Source: Pseudomonas akapageensis | Lineage (GTDB): Bacteria > Pseudomonadota > Gammaproteobacteria > Pseudomonadales > Pseudomonadaceae | Assembly (NCBI RefSeq): GCF_011355085.1 | Contig: NZ_VXCP01000016.1 | Coordinates: 124,001-188,000 of the forward strand | Reading direction: 5' to 3' | DNA: 64,000 nucleotides | Shown here: one piece after another, positions 56,225 through 64,000 of the stretch | How the letters are laid out: every line of letters begins with the position of its first letter | How positions within the stretch are numbered: the stretch's first letter is position 1 | Program-made: the position numbers and the translations under genes | Notes under the pieces: generated by a model | What the model was told of the DNA's origin: nothing | What the model saw: only the letters and a program-made list of their open reading frames with translations | The model's database searches: none

Positions 56225-56680
56225 TCAGGCAAAACCTTGCTGGCGCCAGGCTTCGTAGACGGCAACGGCTACCGTGTTGGACAGATTCAGGCTGCGGCAG
56301 CCTTCACGCATGGGCAGACGCAGGCGGTGGTCGGCGGGCAGCGCGTCCAGCACTTCGGCCGGCAGGCCGCGGCTTTCGGGGCCGAACAGGAAGGCATCGC
56401 CCGGCAGGAAGCTGGCGTCGTGAAAGGGACGCGAGCCCTTGGTGGTAAAGGCGAACAGGCGCGGCCGGCCCAGACTTTCCAGGCAGCTCGCCAGGTCGCT
56501 GTGGCGTTGCAGGGTCGCATACTCATGATAATCGAGCCCGGCCCGACGCAGGCGCTTGTCGTCCAGCTCAAAACCGATAGGCTCAATCAAATGCAGGTGG
56601 CAACCGCTGTTGGCGCACAGGCGGATGATGTTGCCGGTATTGGGCGGAATTTCTGGCTGAAAAAGGATGACGTGAAACAT
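56225..56680 (-). CDS. trmL: tRNA (cytidine/uridine-34-2'-O)-methyltransferase TrmL
   Basis: A 151-residue SPOUT methyltransferase starting MFHVILFQPEIPPNTGNIIR, with the knot motifs LFGPESRGLP and RSLNLSNTVAVAVYEAWRQQ. It methylates the wobble base of tRNA-Leu isoacceptors. The start codon at 56680 overlaps, on the opposite strand, the start codon of the next gene (CATG at 56678-56681). Confidence 0.95.
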   Translation of the reverse strand: MFHVILFQPEIPPNTGNIIRLCANSGCHLHLIEPIGFELDDKRLRRAGLDYHEYATLQRHSDLASCLESLGRPRLFAFTTKGSRPFHDASFLPGDAFLFGPESRGLPAEVLDALPADHRLRLPMREGCRSLNLSNTVAVAVYEAWRQQGFA

Positions 56681-57119
56681 GCACGGCTCCGAACGAAAAG
56701 ACGGGCTGCATTCTACTCCTGAAGATGACTCCAGGCCGAATCTCTGGCCGCGTGTCATGTTTTCGCTGGCATTGTTCGGACTGATGGTCGGAATGATGAT
56801 TGGTCGGCTGACCGAACCTGAGCCCCGCGTGCTGGAGCAAGTCGACGTGGTGCCCGGCGGGCTGCAGGTCTGGTTCAACGAGCAGCCGCAGACCCATGGC
56901 GAAACGGTTGATGGTGCGCTGGCACTCCTGTTCGAAGCGGACGGAAATGCACAGCGCGGCCGCTTGAAGCTCGACGGCAAGGACGTCAGCTGGCGGGTTC
57001 AGAAAACGGACAAGGGCTTGTTGTTGAGTCTGGTGGCAGCCCGTCCGTTGCACGGCGACTGGGTCGGTGCCACGGTAGACGGGCGCTGGAGGCTGGAGAT
57101 CAGCCTCCGGGAGGAATAA
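56679..57119 (+). CDS. Conserved hypothetical inner-membrane protein (146 aa)
   Basis: It starts MHGSERKDGLHSTPEDDSRP, then has one membrane helix (about 26-45, FSLALFGLMVGMMIGRLTEP), then a small beta-rich domain (about 55-146) ending WRLEISLREE. The predicted topology is an N-in anchor with a periplasmic domain. I do not recognise the family beyond a Pseudomonas conserved hypothetical. The ATG overlaps that of trmL; the region 57120-57411 after it holds only a half REP (about 57376-57402). Confidence 0.75.
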   Translation: MHGSERKDGLHSTPEDDSRPNLWPRVMFSLALFGLMVGMMIGRLTEPEPRVLEQVDVVPGGLQVWFNEQPQTHGETVDGALALLFEADGNAQRGRLKLDGKDVSWRVQKTDKGLLLSLVAARPLHGDWVGATVDGRWRLEISLREE

Positions 57120-57411
57120 AAGAGGGGAATCCCCGGCCTGCCTGTACCAAGGCCCCCAAAACTGGTGTTGATAGAGTCTATGCAGGGCGTGTGCCAGTTT
57201 TGTTGCAGGGGGTTTAAGATTTTGTGGAGGCCTTTGTTTTCGGGGGGTGTAGCGGTTTTTTTGGCTTTTTGAGTGGCACTTGCGCTGTGCCACGAAGGGG
57301 ATACAAGCCGGGGCGCGCGCATTGCTGCGGTGCACGGGATTGGTCCGGTGCACAAAAGCGGCGTTTTTTTGAGGGGCCTGTCGGCCCCTATCGCGGGCAA
57401 GTCGAGAGGCC

Positions 57412-58776
57412 CTAAAGCTCCAGCGCCAAAGCCTCAAGCTGCTCCTGCCGCTCTGCCTGGCTCAACCGCGCCTGCGGATTGAGCGAAGACCACTGCGGAT
57501 GCGCCCGGGCCTTGTTCAAGGCTTCGGGCAATTTCCCCTCGCGCCAGCTTTTATCCTGCGGTGTGGCCACCTTGATGCTGTCCATGGCGGCATGGCCGCG
57601 CACGTTCAGCGCCGCGAGCAATTGCCGTTGGCGCAGGGCGAGCAGGCGGAGCACGTTATCGTCCACCGTCAATTCTCGCTGGCCCTTGAGCTTGCCCAGC
57701 AGGCGCGAGCCATAGCTGCGTGCCGTTTGCAGTGCACCGCCGGCCAGTGCGCCAGCCAGCGCAGCCACACCCAGCGTCACGCCGCCCACCAGCAAGTCGA
57801 CACCGGCCCCGGCCGCCGCGCCCGCTGCAATGCCACCACCGACCCGCACACCCAATTGCTTGAGGGTTTCAGGGTTGAACAGGTCATCGCCCCAACGGCC
57901 ATCGAGCAAAGGCAGGTCATTGGCGGCAGCATCCTGCTGGCGGAATGCATAAAGTTTGAGCAGGGCTTCGACGCAGCGCTGCTCACGCTGACGAATGGCC
58001 TGGCGCAGTTCGGTGATTGCGGCCAATTCCTGGTCAGGATCGGCGACCACGCTGCGACGGCAGGCAGCACAATCGAGCAACAGTTCGGCAATCAGGCGGC
58101 GCGCACTCTGCAGGCGAGCCACACGCTGGGCCTGCTGGTCGTCGATCAAGCGTTGCAGGGCCGGGCGGGCGTTTTCCAGGAGCAAGGCCAGGCTTTCGTA
58201 GAGACGCCGCTCGCCATCTTCGGGCGGCGCCACGCTGTCGAAACGCACCAGCGCGTGCAACCCGAGGCGGGCCAGTGCTTCGCGCCAGTCGCCCTCACGG
58301 TGATCGTCGCTGGCGACAAAATTGAGGACCGGCAACAGCGGCTTGCCACAGCCGGCCAGTACTTCCAGTTCGTCACGGTACTTGGCCAGCACCGGCTCGC
58401 GGGCATCGATCACATACAGGCCAGCATCGGAAGCGAGCATTTGCCGCAGGACCTTGGCCTCCTGCTCGAACCGTTGGCGCGCCTCGCTGCCCTGGAGAAA
58501 CCGCTCCAGCCGCGCGGGGCCATCCAGGCGTTCGCCAGGGCGCTCCAACCGTTCGAGATAGTCGAGCAGGGCGATGGCGTCTTCAAGACCGGGTGTGTCA
58601 TAGAGTTCCAGTAAAGCCTGACCATCGACCGACAAGCGTGCACCTTCGACATGCCGGGTAGTGCTCGGTCGATGCGAGACCTCACCGAATCCGACATCGC
58701 GGGTCAGGGTGCGTAGCAGCGAAGTCTTGCCGACATTGGTGTGGCCCACGACCGCCAGTTTCAGAGGCTTAGTCAT
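57412..58776 (-). CDS. GTPase with DUF3482 domain
   Basis: A 454-residue protein. Residues 1-170 are a TRAFAC GTPase: P-loop VGHTNVGKTSLLRTLTRDVG, switch YDTPGLEDAIALLDYLE and an NKxD-equivalent VLNFVASDD. The C-terminal DUF3482 part has a Gly/Ala-rich hydrophobic patch (GGGIAAGAAAGAGVDLLVGG) that could insert in membrane. It overlaps the upstream DUF2868 gene by eight bases. The pair is conserved in Pseudomonas; the role is unknown. Confidence 0.87.
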   Translation of the reverse strand: MTKPLKLAVVGHTNVGKTSLLRTLTRDVGFGEVSHRPSTTRHVEGARLSVDGQALLELYDTPGLEDAIALLDYLERLERPGERLDGPARLERFLQGSEARQRFEQEAKVLRQMLASDAGLYVIDAREPVLAKYRDELEVLAGCGKPLLPVLNFVASDDHREGDWREALARLGLHALVRFDSVAPPEDGERRLYESLALLLENARPALQRLIDDQQAQRVARLQSARRLIAELLLDCAACRRSVVADPDQELAAITELRQAIRQREQRCVEALLKLYAFRQQDAAANDLPLLDGRWGDDLFNPETLKQLGVRVGGGIAAGAAAGAGVDLLVGGVTLGVAALAGALAGGALQTARSYGSRLLGKLKGQRELTVDDNVLRLLALRQRQLLAALNVRGHAAMDSIKVATPQDKSWREGKLPEALNKARAHPQWSSLNPQARLSQAERQEQLEALALEL

Positions 58777-60133
58777 GACCGCTCTCCAGCCAGGTCAGGG
58801 GCGCCGTGTCGGCGAACTTCAGTTCCAGTTTTTGCAGCGCGTTGTGCCAGTCGCCGAGTCGCTCGGCGTCCAGCGCCTGGCCTACGGGCGCCTGCAACAG
58901 CCAGATGCGTGTGGCCCCGGCGTAGCGCGCAAGTTCGGCGAGCAGCGCCAGGCTGCCGCGATCGGGGGAGCGGCGCGGATCACAGGCAATCACCAGCCGC
59001 GCCGGTGGGAAGCGGGTCATTTGTTCGAGCAGTTTGTGTCGGGACTCGCGGCTGTCGAGCACGCCCGCGTTCATCACGCTGTCAGGCAGCCGTGGCGGCC
59101 AGGGTCGTTGATCGTCCAGCTCCAGGCCGACCAATAAGGCCCCGGCACGCTCACCCTCGGCAATGCTTGTAGTCACCTGGTGCAACAGTTCGGGCGCTTC
59201 ATCGTTGACGCCAAGGCGCTCACTGCTGGGCATCAACTGTTCGCGCAGTTGGCTGTAGCCCGGCAGTTTCAAATCAAGGCCGAGCCTGGCGCGGCCACGT
59301 TGCCAGCACCAGAAACAAAAAGCGGCGAGCAGCAGGCGGGGCAGGATGCCATACACCACCAGCACGCCAACCAGCCATCCAGCCCAGGCCTGCCGGGCGT
59401 TTTCGATCGCCAGGACGCTGTCGCCGCTGGCGCGGATCATGCTCTCATCGGGCATGCTGAAACCGAGCAGGCCGGGCAGGGCGCCCAAGGCCTGGGTCAA
59501 GTGAACGAAAGTGTCGGCGCCGAGAATAGTGGTTTCCCAGACGAAGCCATAACGCCGGGTCGCCAGCAGCATCAACAGCACCACCAGCGCACTGCTCAAG
59601 GCCATCAGCCAAAGCCCATGCACCAGCGCCCCCAACAGCCAGCGATTGAGCTTTTGACGTTGCAACAGCAGGACCATGGCCGGCGCCAGATGCGCGGCCT
59701 GGGCATCGCGCGCGAGTTTCTCGCTGAGCCACAGCCACAGGCGCCCGAGGCTGGCGCCGTGTTCTCCAGCCATCAGCAGGCCCAGCACCCAGCCGAGCAA
59801 CAGCAGCAGATTAAGTCCGAGCAGGCTGCCCAGAGCCCAGAACACATTGACCGGTTGGTTGCCCAGGGCGGCGAAGGCGAGCCCGGCGCCGCTGATCACC
59901 GCCACGACCAATAACACCAAGAGTGCCAGGCGGGCGCCTTGTTTCCAGTGGGTGAGCCCGTCGAGCAATCCGTCGCGCTCGGCCAGCCAGAGCGCACGGT
60001 TTTCGATGCGGGTCGTCAGGTCGCCGCCCAGGTTGCGGGCGCGGCGGTTGGCCTCAAGGTCTTCGAGGGGGCCGGCGTGTTCTTCGCGCAGGCGCACCGC
60101 TTCGGTCAGCCAGAGTTTCTCCAGGGCAGTCAT
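58769..60133 (-). CDS. DUF2868 membrane protein
   Basis: A 454-residue protein with about four to five membrane helices in two groups (LALLVLLVVAVISGAGLAFA and LGLNLLLLLGWVLGLLMAGE, then LMALSSALVVLLMLLATRRY and WAGWLVGVLVVYGILPRLLL). The C-terminal cytoplasmic part carries ERAGALLVGLELDDQRPWPP and LAELARYAGATRIWLLQAPV. It is translated just before, and overlapping, the DUF3482 GTPase, so the two likely form a complex. The start at 60133 (MTALEKLWLTEAVRLREEH) fits. Confidence 0.85.
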   Translation of the reverse strand: MTALEKLWLTEAVRLREEHAGPLEDLEANRRARNLGGDLTTRIENRALWLAERDGLLDGLTHWKQGARLALLVLLVVAVISGAGLAFAALGNQPVNVFWALGSLLGLNLLLLLGWVLGLLMAGEHGASLGRLWLWLSEKLARDAQAAHLAPAMVLLLQRQKLNRWLLGALVHGLWLMALSSALVVLLMLLATRRYGFVWETTILGADTFVHLTQALGALPGLLGFSMPDESMIRASGDSVLAIENARQAWAGWLVGVLVVYGILPRLLLAAFCFWCWQRGRARLGLDLKLPGYSQLREQLMPSSERLGVNDEAPELLHQVTTSIAEGERAGALLVGLELDDQRPWPPRLPDSVMNAGVLDSRESRHKLLEQMTRFPPARLVIACDPRRSPDRGSLALLAELARYAGATRIWLLQAPVGQALDAERLGDWHNALQKLELKFADTAPLTWLESGHD

Positions 60134-60224
60134 TGCAGTCGCGAGCATCCATTGATCGAGTCAGCCAAGAGCATAACCCAGGCGCGGGCTGATCGAGAGC
60201 CGATGCTCTGGTATCCTCGCCGTC

Positions 60225-60737
60225 ATGAAGACATCCCTGCCCCTGAGCCTGATCGCGGCACTCGCTGAAAACCGCGTGATCGGCATCGACAATCGCATGC
60301 CCTGGCACCTGCCGGGGGATTTCAAATACTTCAAGGCCACAACCCTTGGCAAGCCGATCATCATGGGTCGCAAGACCTGGGAATCGCTCGGCCGGCCGCT
60401 GCCGGGCCGCCTCAACCTGGTGGTCAGCCGCCAGCCGGGGTTGCAGCTCGAAGGCGCTGAAGTCTTTTCCTCGCTGGACGCAGCCATCGCCCGGGCCGAA
60501 GCCTGGGCGCGTGAGCAAGGTGTCGATGAAGTGATGCTGATCGGCGGCGCGCAGTTGTATGCGCAGGCGCTGGAACAGGCCGATCGCTTGTACCTGACCC
60601 GCGTGGGCCTGAGCCCGGAAGGCGATGCCTGGTTCCCCGAGTTCGACGCCAGCCAATGGAAGCTGACGTCGAACGTGGAAAACCCGGCGACCACCGAGAC
60701 CCCGGCCTACAACTTCGAGGTCTGGCAGCGCGCGTAA
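60225..60737 (+). CDS. folA: Dihydrofolate reductase FolA
   Basis: A 170-residue DHFR. LIAALAENRVIGIDNRMPWHLPGDFKYFK-type N-terminus (seen as AENRVIGIDNRMPWHLPGDF) carries the catalytic Asp and Met20-like loop. IMGRKTWESLGRPLPGR and MLIGGAQLYAQAL complete the NADPH site. It makes tetrahydrofolate and is the trimethoprim target. Divergent from the DUF2868 gene. Confidence 0.97.
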   Translation: MKTSLPLSLIAALAENRVIGIDNRMPWHLPGDFKYFKATTLGKPIIMGRKTWESLGRPLPGRLNLVVSRQPGLQLEGAEVFSSLDAAIARAEAWAREQGVDEVMLIGGAQLYAQALEQADRLYLTRVGLSPEGDAWFPEFDASQWKLTSNVENPATTETPAYNFEVWQRA

Positions 60738-60760
60738 ATTTGAAGGCCCTCCGGGCCTTG

Positions 60761-60830
60761 GCGCAGCCTGCGGCAGCGGCTACATGGTCCGGCGTTACAC
60801 GGTCGGCGTAGCCGCTGCCGCAGGCTGCGC
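60761..60830. repeat. REP/BIME inverted pair (family of 19679-19783)
   Basis: Perfect 23-base arms (60761-60783 and 60808-60830; GCGCAGCCTGCGGCAGCGGC with complement) lie between the convergent folA and tcyP genes. Confidence 0.9.
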
Positions 60831-60857
60831 TCGACCGCAAAGCGGTCGCCTACTGTC

Positions 60858-62249
60858 TCAGGCGTGAGCCAACTCCCCATGCTCATCCGCTTCGAGCAAC
60901 GCTTTATCCGTCTGTCCAAGCAACTGACTGGTAATACTCCCCGCCGTCATCGATCCGCTGACGTTCAACGCCGTACGCCCCATGTCGATCAGCGGTTCCA
61001 CCGAAATCAGCAACGCCACCAGCGAAACCGGCAAGCCCATGGCCGGCAGCACGATCAGCGCGGCGAAGGTCGCACCGCCACCCACCCCGGCGACTCCGGC
61101 TGAACTCAAAGTCACGATCGCCACCAGGGTCGCGATCCACAGCGGATCGAGCGGGTTGATACCCACGGTTGGTGCGACCATCACCGCGAGCATGGCCGGG
61201 TACAGGCCGGCACAGCCATTCTGGCCGATCGTCGCCCCGAACGACGCCGCGAAGCTGGCGATCGATTGCGGAGTACCCAAACGCCGGGTTTGCGCTTCGA
61301 TGCTCAGCGGAATGCTGGCGGCACTGGAGCGGCTGGTGAAGGCGAAAGTCAGCACCGGCCAGACCTTGCGTACGTAGCGCAGCGGATTGATCCCCGCCAG
61401 CGCCAGCAGCAGGCCGTGCACGCCGAACATCAGCGCCAGGCCCATGTACGAAACCGCGACAAAACTGCCGAGCTTGAGGATGTCATCCAGGTTGGAGCTG
61501 GCCACCACCTTGGTCATCAGTGCCAGTACGCCATAGGGCGTAAGTTTCATCACCAGACGCACCAGACGCATGACCCAGGCTTGCAGGGTATCGATGGCGT
61601 TAATCACGCGGGTGCCTTTTTCCACGTCGTCCTTGAGCAGTTGCAGTGCTGCGACACCCAGAAAGGCGGCGAAAATCACCACGCTGATGATCGAGGTCGG
61701 CTTGGCCCGGGCCAGGTCGGCGACCGGGTTCTGCGGGACGAACGACAGCAGCAACTGCGGGATATTCAGGTCGGCGACCTTGCCGGCATAGTCGCTCTGG
61801 ATGGTCTGCATCCGCGCCAGTTCCTGGGTACCGGCCACCAGGCCCTCGGCAGTGAGGCCGAACAGGTTGGTCAGGCCGATGCCGATCAGCGCGGCGATCA
61901 TCGTGGTAAACAGCAGCGTGCCAATGGTCAGGAAGCTGATCTTGCCCAGCGAGGACGCGTTATGCAGCCGGGTGACCGCACTGAGGATGGACGCGAAGAT
62001 CAGCGGCATGACGATCATCTGCAACAGTTGCACATAACCATTGCCGACCAGATCGAGCCAGCCGAAGGTGGCTTTCAGCGTGGCATCACCTGTGCCGTAG
62101 ATCGCATGCAGAGCGCTGCCGAACAGCACGCCCAGGACCAAAGCGAACAACACCTTTTTGGCCAGACTCCATGTGGTTCGGTCAGTTTGAGCGATGCCCA
62201 GCAGCAACGCTGCGAACACCAGCACGTTAAGGGACAGCGGCAAATTCAT
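60858..62249 (-). CDS. tcyP: L-cystine symporter TcyP (dicarboxylate/cation symporter family)
   Basis: A 463-residue transporter with 8 membrane helices plus two re-entrant loops. [40 protein letters not shown] (serine-rich hairpin 1), [20 protein letters not shown] and [20 protein letters not shown] (hairpin 2) mark the DAACS family, and the sequence is closest to TcyP/YdjN. It imports L-cystine with Na+ or H+. It stands alone. The gap 62250-62489 upstream shows nothing else that I can support. Confidence 0.9.
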   Translation of the reverse strand: MNLPLSLNVLVFAALLLGIAQTDRTTWSLAKKVLFALVLGVLFGSALHAIYGTGDATLKATFGWLDLVGNGYVQLLQMIVMPLIFASILSAVTRLHNASSLGKISFLTIGTLLFTTMIAALIGIGLTNLFGLTAEGLVAGTQELARMQTIQSDYAGKVADLNIPQLLLSFVPQNPVADLARAKPTSIISVVIFAAFLGVAALQLLKDDVEKGTRVINAIDTLQAWVMRLVRLVMKLTPYGVLALMTKVVASSNLDDILKLGSFVAVSYMGLALMFGVHGLLLALAGINPLRYVRKVWPVLTFAFTSRSSAASIPLSIEAQTRRLGTPQSIASFAASFGATIGQNGCAGLYPAMLAVMVAPTVGINPLDPLWIATLVAIVTLSSAGVAGVGGGATFAALIVLPAMGLPVSLVALLISVEPLIDMGRTALNVSGSMTAGSITSQLLGQTDKALLEADEHGELAHA

Positions 62250-62489
62250 TGAAGCTCCAGAAAAACGGCGGGGGCATTTCGTGTTTGTGCGCGTTTGCGA
62301 ACAGAAATGCTAACAGCTTGAAAACTAATGAATTTATATCGAGATGGAATGGTATCCGTCGTTTTTGGAATAAGGCGCTGACGTTTTCAGCTAAATCGCT
62401 GCCGTAATCAGAACGGGGACGGTCGGCGGGAGAGCAGGACGTTCATCTGCATCTGCTAGTTTTTCCTGATCATTCAGGGAGGTATGTAG

Positions 62490-63545
62490 ATGAAACTTGC
62501 TCCGAAATTGTTTACCGCGGCGCTGAGCCTGGCATTGGCCGGTCAAACCCTGGCCACCGAGTTGAAGAGCTGGCCGGCGCCTGCCGCCAAGCAGCTCGAG
62601 GCGATGATCGCGGCCAATGCCAACAAGGGTAACTACGCGGTGTTCGACATGGACAACACCAGTTACCGTTTCGATCTGGAAGAGTCGTTGTTGCCGTTCA
62701 TGGAGAACAAGGGCCTGCTGACGCGGGAAAAACTCGATCCTTCGCTCAAGTTGATGCCCTTCAAGGACACCGCCACGCACAAGGAGAGCCTGTTCAGTTA
62801 CTACTACCGGCTCTGCGAAGTCGATGACATGGTCTGCTACCCCTGGGTCGCCCAGGTGTTCTCCGGCTTCACCCTCAAGGAGCTCAAGGGTCACGTCGAC
62901 GAGATGATGGCTTCTGGCAAGCCGATACCAAGTACCTACTACGAAGGCGATACGGTCAAGACAATCGATGTCGAGCCGCCTCGGGTTTTCAAGGGCCAGA
63001 CCGAGCTGTACAACAAGCTGATGGAAAACGGCATCGAAGTCTATGTCATGACCGCCGCTTCCGAAGAGCTGGTGCGCATGGTCGCTTCGGACCCGAAATA
63101 CGGCTACAACGTCAAACCACAGAACGTCATCGGTGTGAGCCTGTTGCTCAAGGATCGCAACAACGGCGAGCTGACCACGGCGCGCAAGCAGATCACCGCT
63201 GGCAAGTATGACGAGAAGGCCAACCTCGGCCTGGAACTGACCCCGTACCTGTGGACCCCGGCGACCTGGATGGCTGGCAAGCAGGCGGCGATCCTGACCT
63301 ACATCGATCAGTGGAAGAAGCCAGTGCTGGTCGGCGGCGATACGCCGAGCAGCGATGGTTACATGCTGTTTCACAGTGTGGACGTGGCCAAGGGCGGGGT
63401 GCACCTGTGGGTCAACCGCAAGGCCAAATACATGGACCAGATCAACGGGATGATGGCCAAGAATGCGGCGGCCCAGGCCCAGGAAGGGCTGGCGGTGACG
63501 GCGGACAAGAATTGGGTGATTGTGAAACCTGAAGAAATTCAGTAA
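62490..63545 (+). CDS. pchP: HAD-family phosphatase, phosphorylcholine phosphatase PchP-like
   Basis: A 351-residue exported HAD enzyme. The signal peptide is LFTAALSLALAGQTLA. The nucleophile motif is Asp53-x-Asp55 (VFDMDNTSYRF), motif II is VYVMTAASEELVRM and motif IV is VLVGGDTPSSDGYMLF. It closely resembles P. aeruginosa PchP, which releases choline from phosphorylcholine in the periplasm. GGGAGGT precedes the ATG. Confidence 0.85.
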   Translation: MKLAPKLFTAALSLALAGQTLATELKSWPAPAAKQLEAMIAANANKGNYAVFDMDNTSYRFDLEESLLPFMENKGLLTREKLDPSLKLMPFKDTATHKESLFSYYYRLCEVDDMVCYPWVAQVFSGFTLKELKGHVDEMMASGKPIPSTYYEGDTVKTIDVEPPRVFKGQTELYNKLMENGIEVYVMTAASEELVRMVASDPKYGYNVKPQNVIGVSLLLKDRNNGELTTARKQITAGKYDEKANLGLELTPYLWTPATWMAGKQAAILTYIDQWKKPVLVGGDTPSSDGYMLFHSVDVAKGGVHLWVNRKAKYMDQINGMMAKNAAAQAQEGLAVTADKNWVIVKPEEIQ

Positions 63546-63699
63546 CCGATCACCGCGATGGGCCTCAAAGAGGCCCCAACCCCCGCCCTTCCAGAAACAC
63601 GTCCTAGGAACTATCCTGCGCAAGCTGTCGCCTCCGGATGATTGTCCGATCCACGTCACAGGGCTACCTTCGCTCAGTCGCTGAACCCAGCGGCCGGGC

Positions 63700-63841
63700 G
63701 TGAGAACCCGGTGAGAGTGTCGTGCAATAGCTCCGTTATGGCAGCTCTGCGCGGGCAGGCTTGCGCCTGGCCGGTTTCCACACTCATCGGTTCTCACCCC
63801 GCGCATGGCTGCCACCCAACCCCGTGAGAAGGAGGGTGGCA
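63700..63841 (+). ncRNA. Structured leader RNA, copy C, 5' leader of the gene at 63867
   Basis: A closing stem GTGAGAACC/GGTTCTCAC (63700-63708 with 63789-63797) and GAGTGT/ACACTC (63715-63720 with 63780-63785) enclose CAGGC-TTGC-GCCTG (63755-63768). TGGCAGC (63739-63745) can pair with GCTGCCA (63808-63814) as a pseudoknot, while TGCCACCC (63810-63817) can instead pair with GGGTGGCA (63834-63841). The two pairings exclude each other and the second encloses an AAGGAG. The gap 63546-63866 holds this element and no gene that I can support. Confidence 0.6.
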
Positions 63842-63866
63842 CTGCCCATAACCGGAGAGTGTGTAC

Positions 63867-64000
63867 ATGAACAAAATCGTCCCCGACCCACCTTTCACCC
63901 TCGGCAAAACCACCACCACCCCATTCGGCACCTGCGACGCCGGCCACGCCCCGTTGTTCGCGGTGCGCGATGGCATTGCCGCTGAAGATGCGTTGGTCCA
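63867..64000 (+). CDS. DUF6124/DUF3077-type small protein (cut by window edge)
   Basis: The ATG at 63867, preceded by CGGAGAG, opens a frame starting MNKIVPDPPFTLGKTTTTPF and running off the window. The N-terminus matches the 19349 gene (IVPDPP), and VRDGIAAEDALV aligns with its VRGGIGAEDALV. It is therefore a paralogue. The leader carries the GGCTGCCACCCAA box shared with copy B. Confidence 0.75.
   Translation, partial: MNKIVPDPPFTLGKTTTTPFGTCDAGHAPLFAVRDGIAAEDALV

Noticed and set aside
62391..63947. 518-residue minus-strand ORF opposite pchP and the leader at 63700
   Set aside because: No domain or ribosome site, and pchP on the other strand has a signal peptide and HAD motifs.

Overview
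The window reads as chromosomal DNA of a Pseudomonas from the P. putida / P. fluorescens side of the genus. The G+C content is high. The runs dctD-dctB-rml, yggX-mutY-asmA, panM-hisB-hisH-hisA-hisF, gpmI-envC-ctpA and grxC-secB-trmL match the order I know from P. aeruginosa PAO1 and P. putida. Two families of REP-type inverted repeats and Pseudomonas-restricted small proteins (DUF6124/DUF3077 type) point the same way. The species cannot be named from the sequence alone.

Layout. 1-5000: a cut LysR regulator, a BON-LysM protein, yrfG, nudE-cysQ, a thioesterase and dctD. 5000-10200: dctB, then rmlBACD for dTDP-L-rhamnose, all on the minus strand. 10460-15660: a kinase/PLP-enzyme fusion and aguB-aguA (agmatine to putrescine). 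15850-19660: a glycosyltransferase, an acetyltransferase, a tautomerase-DsbA pair, and two copies of a structured RNA repeat, the second leading a DUF6124-type gene. 19900-28460: tRNA-Thr, a methyltransferase, a polar amino-acid ABC importer, gabP behind a candidate sigma-54 promoter, and an FAD amine oxidase/XRE-cupin pair. 28460-30870: a small accessory island beside tRNA-Phe. It carries an AbiD/AbiF-type HEPN protein, a likely small ncRNA upstream of it, a DUF3077-like protein and an orphan. 31000-44600: conserved housekeeping genes (yggX, mutY, asmA, panM, his genes, periplasmic peptidoglycan-processing genes, gpmI). 44690-54850: a minus-strand catabolic stretch (FAD oxidoreductase, polyamine-binding protein, glutamine synthetase-like ligase, AraC regulator, NCS1 permease, TorF porin, exported amidohydrolase, LuxR regulator). 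54970-64000: rhodanese-like protein, grxC, secB, trmL, a GTPase/membrane pair, folA, tcyP, pchP, and a second DUF6124-type gene cut by the window end.

How the genes work together. Polyamine, GABA and amino-acid use recurs: aguAB makes putrescine, two gamma-glutamylputrescine-oxidase-like proteins plus a GS-like ligase and a PotF-like binding protein could degrade it, and gabP imports GABA. The porin, exported amidohydrolase and NCS1 permease form a coherent route across the envelope for an unknown N-containing substrate. Several of these catabolic genes carry A-rich AANAANAA-like motifs at their translation starts, as expected for Crc/Hfq catabolite repression.

The two most unusual signals are RNA. 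One is a compact, terminator-ended transcript with its own promoter directly upstream of the AbiD/AbiF-type HEPN gene. The other is a repeated leader RNA whose hairpins covary between copies and which in one copy has mutually exclusive pairings next to the ribosome binding region of a DUF6124-type gene.
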